Positions 7,381 to 10,504 of a stretch of 10,504 nt of DNA are shown in pieces. The stretch is from JBBRGK01 sp036741355. GTDB lineage: Bacteria > Chloroflexota > Dehalococcoidia > CAUJGQ01. Numbering within the stretch: the first letter of the stretch is position 1; each line of letters begins with the position of its first letter. The position numbers and the translations under genes were made by a program. The notes beneath the pieces were generated by a model. That model saw only the letters and a program-made list of their open reading frames with translations. It was not told the origin of the DNA and did not search any database. The stretch spans positions 1 to 10,504 of the forward strand of contig DAINSK010000069.1 of the NCBI GenBank assembly GCA_036741355.1, read 5' to 3'.

Positions 7381-9444
7381 CTATTTGACGGTATCTGCGA
7401 ACCGTGGCAGTGCGGCTGGGTCACGCAGGACACGCAGAAAAGCCTCTTCGTCCAGAAGCGGCACCCCAAGTTTCTGGGCGCTTTTGAATTTGGAGTGACC
7501 CGCCGCATCGGCTCCGACGACGACGAAGCTGGTAGTTTTCGAGACACCGGAGGATACCTTCGCACCGAGCTCCTTCAGCCGTGTCTCGGCCGCCCCTCGC
7601 GGCATGGCGTCAAGCTTACCGGTCACCACCCAGGTTGTGCCGCTGAGCGGCCCTTCGGAGCGGGGCGTGCCGTGTGCTTTGAGCCGCACGTCCGCGGCGC
7701 GCAGCTTTTCCACCAACTGCAAATTGCGTTCGTTCTGAAAGTACGCTTCGATGCTCTGGGCAAGCTTTGGGCCGATGGAAGGTACGCTTTCCAAATCGGC
7801 GTCAGTTGCCGACTTGAGCGCGTCGATTCCGCCAAAATGCTCTGCCAACAGCCTGGCCGTCTCTTCGCCGACGTGCCGGATTCCGAGAGCGAACAGCACG
7901 TTGCCGAACGGTCGCTGCTTGCTTGCCTCGATCTCGTTGATGACGTTCTGGGCGCTCTTCTCGCCCATCCGGTCGAGACCCGCGAGCTGCTCCTTTGTGA
8001 GTGAGTAGAGATCGCCCGGGTCGTTAACGACGCAGGCTTCCAAAAGCTGTTGCGCAAGCGATTCGCCGATCCCCTCGACATCCATCGCGTTGCGGCCGAC
8101 GAAGTGCACCATCAACCGAAACGCCTGGGCGGGACACGCCCGGTTGGGACAGTAGCACATCGCTTCGCCGAGCGGGTGCACGACCGGAGTCCCGCATACC
8201 GGGCAGTTTTCCGGCATCTGCCACGGCTGTTCCGCTCCGGTGCGTAGCGAAACGACCGGTCCGATGACCTGGGGGATGACCTCGCCGGCTCGATGGACGA
8301 TCACCGTGTCGCCGATCCGGATGTCTTTGCGGTGAATATCCTCTTCGTTGTGCAGGGTAGCCAGCGCAACGGACACACCGCCGATCTGCACCGGCTCGAG
8401 GATGGCGTACGGGTTCAGCGTGCCGGTGCGGCCGACGTTTACGCCGATGTCGACCAGCTTTGTCGTTTCTTCAGCCGATGGATACTTGTACGCGATCGCC
8501 CAGCGCGGGTCCCGGCCAACCGTTCCGAGATGCTGCTGCATCAGAAGCGAATTTACTTTGACGACGATGCCGTCGATCGGATAATCAAGCTGTGGCCGTT
8601 TGGAGTCCCATTCGTCGCAGAAAGCGACCGCGGCTTCGATGTCGGGAACGAGCCTGATGTTCGGATTTGTACGGAAACCGAGCCGACTCAGCCATTGCAA
8701 GATCTCCCAATGTGTTGACGGGGTCTCGGAGCCATCTACCCAACCAAGTTGATACATGAACGTGTGCAGCGGCCTTGAGGCGGTGATCGACGGATCGAGC
8801 TGGCGAAGCGAGCCCGCGGCCGAGTTCCGCGGGTTCGCGAACAGTCGGTCGCCCGCTGAGGCCCGCCGTTCGTTCAGCCGCTCGAAGCCGGTGCGCGTCA
8901 TGTAGCACTCGCCGCGCACTTCGAAGATCGGCGGCGCCAGTTCGTGGTCCAGCGTGAGTGGTATGCTTCGCACCGTTCGCAGGTTCTGGGTGATATCTTC
9001 GCCCGTCAGTCCATCGCCCCGTGTAGCGCCCTGTGTGAGGGTGCCATTCTCGTAGACAAGGGCGATCGCCAGCCCGTCGATCTTCAATTCGCAGACGAGC
9101 TCGAGGCAGTCGACTTCCGCCAACCTGCACGCCCGCTGATACCAGCGCCGCAACTCGTCGGGATTGAACGCGTTCGCAAGGCTCAGCATCGGCCGCCGGT
9201 GTCGCACCGGCGCAAACTCGGTCAGCGGTTGGGCACCCACCCGCTGCGTCGGCGAATCCGGCGTTACGAGGTTCGGAAATTGCGCTTCGAGCTCGCGCAA
9301 TTCACGGAGCATCGCGTCCCAGTTCGCGTCGCTAATCTGTGGCTCATCGAGGACGTAATACCTGTAGTTTGCCTGGTTGATCTGGGAGCGCAGCTCTTCG
9401 ACCCGCATCGCGGCGGCCTGGTGGGCACGTTCCTCGTTCGTCAT
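7381..9444 (-). CDS. ligA: NAD+-dependent DNA ligase LigA
   Basis: LigA seals single-strand nicks during lagging-strand replication and repair, using NAD+ to adenylate its active-site lysine. From the ATG at 9444 the protein has 687 residues, the usual length. Visible in order are the Ia domain with its paired tyrosines (YRYY, 27-30), the adenylation motif KIDG (K121), the RGDG motif (142-145), an OB-fold region (about 305-395), a four-cysteine zinc finger (C414, C417, C432, C437), helix-hairpin-helix repeats (about 450-565) and a C-terminal BRCT domain (about 597-673). The frame extends 14 codons upstream to a TTG, but that extension lies across the promoter and is not LigA-like. The ATG has no ribosome binding site and a good promoter ends 6 nt before it, so a leaderless mRNA is likely. 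ligA is divergent from hisH. Confidence 0.97.
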   Translation of the reverse strand: MTNEERAHQAAAMRVEELRSQINQANYRYYVLDEPQISDANWDAMLRELRELEAQFPNLVTPDSPTQRVGAQPLTEFAPVRHRRPMLSLANAFNPDELRRWYQRACRLAEVDCLELVCELKIDGLAIALVYENGTLTQGATRGDGLTGEDITQNLRTVRSIPLTLDHELAPPIFEVRGECYMTRTGFERLNERRASAGDRLFANPRNSAAGSLRQLDPSITASRPLHTFMYQLGWVDGSETPSTHWEILQWLSRLGFRTNPNIRLVPDIEAAVAFCDEWDSKRPQLDYPIDGIVVKVNSLLMQQHLGTVGRDPRWAIAYKYPSAEETTKLVDIGVNVGRTGTLNPYAILEPVQIGGVSVALATLHNEEDIHRKDIRIGDTVIVHRAGEVIPQVIGPVVSLRTGAEQPWQMPENCPVCGTPVVHPLGEAMCYCPNRACPAQAFRLMVHFVGRNAMDVEGIGESLAQQLLEACVVNDPGDLYSLTKEQLAGLDRMGEKSAQNVINEIEASKQRPFGNVLFALGIRHVGEETARLLAEHFGGIDALKSATDADLESVPSIGPKLAQSIEAYFQNERNLQLVEKLRAADVRLKAHGTPRSEGPLSGTTWVVTGKLDAMPRGAAETRLKELGAKVSSGVSKTTSFVVVGADAAGHSKFKSAQKLGVPLLDEEAFLRVLRDPAALPRFADTVK

Positions 9445-9450
9445 TGCAGA

Positions 9451-9480
9451 AGTATAAGAGCCATCGCTGGTGTAATTCAA
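9451..9480 (-). promoter_or_regulatory. ligA promoter, placed for a leaderless transcript
   Basis: On the minus strand TTGAAT (9480-9475), an 18-bp spacer and TATACT (9456-9451) form a good sigma-70-type promoter. Only 6 nt (TCTGCA) separate the -10 hexamer from the ATG at 9444. Transcription normally starts about 7 nt after the -10, so it would begin at or next to the A of the ATG. The absence of a ribosome binding site agrees. Confidence 0.6.
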
Positions 9481-9505
9481 AAACAAACAATTCTCATGCT
9501 ACAAT
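9476..9505 (+). promoter_or_regulatory. hisH-hisA promoter with extended -10
   Basis: TGC-TACAAT (9497-9505) is an extended -10 element, with the hexamer one base from TATAAT. TTCAAA (9476-9481), 18 bp upstream, is a weak -35 (four of six bases). It lies almost exactly on top of the -35 of the divergent ligA promoter. The start site would be near 9512, a leader of only about 12 nt that just contains the GGGAG ribosome binding site. Confidence 0.5.
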
Positions 9506-9512
9506 CAGCTTC

Positions 9513-9517
9513 GGGAG
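9513..9517 (+). promoter_or_regulatory. Ribosome binding site deciding the hisH GTG start
   Basis: GGGAG lies 6 nt before the GTG at 9524. That start also gives the conserved HisH N-terminus (VIVDYGAGN), so the GTG is well supported. Confidence 0.65.
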
Positions 9518-9523
9518 CATTGC

Positions 9524-10153
9524 GTGGAACTCGTGATCGTCGATTACGGCGCAGGCAATCTGCGCAGCGTCGCCCGGGCGGTTGAGAAGACCGGCCGGCG
9601 GCCGCTCGTGAGCTGTCGCCCCGAAGACGTCGTCGCGGCCAAGGCGCTGATTCTTCCGGGCGTTGGCGCCGCGGCAGACACAATGCGCAACCTCACGTCC
9701 AGCGGCCTGGTTGAGCCCGTCAAGGAATATATCGCGAGCGGCCGCCCATTCCTCGGCGTTTGCATGGGCTTTCAAGCCCTGATGACGCTCAGCGAAGAGG
9801 GTGGAGAGCACCCCTGCCTTGACGTTCTGCGCGGGCGCGTGCGGCGCCTCGAAGGCGGCGACGGATTAAAGGTGCCGCACATGGGCTGGAATAACGTCCG
9901 GCAGCTTCGGCCGCATCCGATCTTCCGTGGCATTCCGAACGATGCGTACTTCTACTTTGTACATTCCTACTTCGTGGACCCAGAGGACGAGTGTGTGACG
10001 ATCGGGCAGGTAGAATACGGTCGGACATTCACGGCTGTCGCAGCGCGCGACAATCTCGTCGCCACGCAATTCCACCCTGAAAAGAGCGGCATACACGGCC
10101 TGATGGTCTATGCGAACTTCCTCGATAATGCCCTAGGCGCGGGCGCCAAGTAG
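9524..10153 (+). CDS. hisH: Imidazole glycerol phosphate synthase, glutaminase subunit HisH
   Basis: HisH hydrolyses glutamine and passes ammonia to HisF, which makes imidazole glycerol phosphate and AICAR in histidine biosynthesis. The 209 residues are the normal length for this class I glutamine amidotransferase. The catalytic triad is visible: C80 in the nucleophile elbow (GVCMG), H184 and E186 in QFHPEKSG. Other family marks are DYGAGN (7-12), the oxyanion strand PGVG (45-48), KVPHMGWN (116-123) and FVHSY (145-149). The elbow reads GVCMGFQ rather than the commoner GICLGMQ. It starts at GTG behind a good ribosome binding site and is first in a his gene cluster, overlapping hisA by one base. 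Its partner hisF is not in view and is expected just downstream. Confidence 0.97.
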   Translation: MELVIVDYGAGNLRSVARAVEKTGRRPLVSCRPEDVVAAKALILPGVGAAADTMRNLTSSGLVEPVKEYIASGRPFLGVCMGFQALMTLSEEGGEHPCLDVLRGRVRRLEGGDGLKVPHMGWNNVRQLRPHPIFRGIPNDAYFYFVHSYFVDPEDECVTIGQVEYGRTFTAVAARDNLVATQFHPEKSGIHGLMVYANFLDNALGAGAK

Positions 10154-10504
10154 TGGAGATCATCCCCGCGGTCGATATTCGCGGCGGAAAGTGCGTTCAA
10201 CTGGCGCAAGGCGACTACGCTCGCGAGCGCGTTTATAACGCCGATCCCGTCGCGGCGGCGCTGGAATGGCAGAGCCTGGGTGCGACGCGGCTGCATGTGG
10301 TCGACCTTGACGGCGCCCGTGACGGCAAACCGGTGAACCGGCAAGTAGTTGAGCGCATTGTTGCCGCACTTAAAATACCCGTAGAGGCCGGGGGAGGCAT
10401 CCGCAGCGTCGAAGACGCCCTCGGTTATGCGCATGCCGGAGTAGACAGAGTCATTCTCGGCACCGCGGCGGTCGAAGACGTGGTGCTGGTCCAGAGTCTC
10501 GCGG
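10153..10504 (+). CDS. hisA: Phosphoribosyl-ProFAR isomerase HisA (5' part, cut by window end)
   Basis: HisA catalyses the Amadori rearrangement of ProFAR to PRFAR, the step that supplies the substrate of HisH-HisF. The 117 residues present are about the first half of a roughly 240-residue TIM barrel. They show PAVDIRGGK (5-13) with the catalytic base D8, the strand LHVVDLDGA (47-55) and the phosphate-binding EAGGGIRS (78-85), followed by ILGTAAV (101-107). The GTG start shares its G with the last base of the hisH stop (TAGTG), so translation is probably coupled; no separate strong ribosome binding site is seen. The catalytic aspartate of the C-terminal half lies beyond the window, so integrity cannot be judged, and a dual-function PriA-type enzyme (HisA plus TrpF) cannot be excluded. 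Confidence 0.93.
   Translation, partial: MEIIPAVDIRGGKCVQLAQGDYARERVYNADPVAAALEWQSLGATRLHVVDLDGARDGKPVNRQVVERIVAALKIPVEAGGGIRSVEDALGYAHAGVDRVILGTAAVEDVVLVQSLA

Overview
This GC-rich window (about 60% by eye) is a dense bacterial chromosome segment of core housekeeping genes. It carries nine protein genes, the last cut by the window edge, and no sign of phage, transposon, CRISPR, tRNA or rRNA. The complete mreB-mreC-mreD-PBP2-rodA cluster points to a rod-shaped, peptidoglycan-synthesising bacterium. A GAAC-N4-GTTC box before radA is of the LexA type known from Firmicutes, Actinobacteria and some Chloroflexota. Frequent GTG and TTG starts fit the same high-GC 'Terrabacteria' picture. Chloroflexota or a relative is my best guess, but the window alone does not prove it.

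Layout. Positions 1-155 hold a perfect 20-bp-stem hairpin (a terminator for whatever lies upstream), then an extended -10 promoter overlapped by the candidate LexA box, then radA on the plus strand. radA ends 9 bp from the convergent end of rodA. The minus strand from 7194 down to 1542 is the elongasome operon in the order mreB, mreC, mreD, mrdA (PBP2), rodA. Its last three junctions are overlapping or closely spaced, and its promoter lies in the 186-bp ligA-mreB gap. ligA is also on the minus strand, upstream of mreB. A 79-bp divergent promoter region separates ligA from hisH, and hisA overlaps hisH by one base and runs off the window.

Function. MreB filaments, the MreC/MreD membrane scaffold, the PBP2 transpeptidase and the RodA glycosyltransferase form one machine for lateral wall growth, and here all five are co-directional in one transcription unit. 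RadA (branch migration in recombination) and LigA (nick sealing) are DNA replication and repair genes flanking it. HisH and HisA belong to histidine biosynthesis; HisH is the glutaminase half of imidazole glycerol phosphate synthase.

No gene-free stretch exceeds 300 bp. I did not find a novel multi-gene system. The most interesting signals are regulatory: the LexA-like box at radA, a ligA promoter placed so close to its ATG that the mRNA would be leaderless, and unexplained inverted repeats in the mreB leader and just before mreC.
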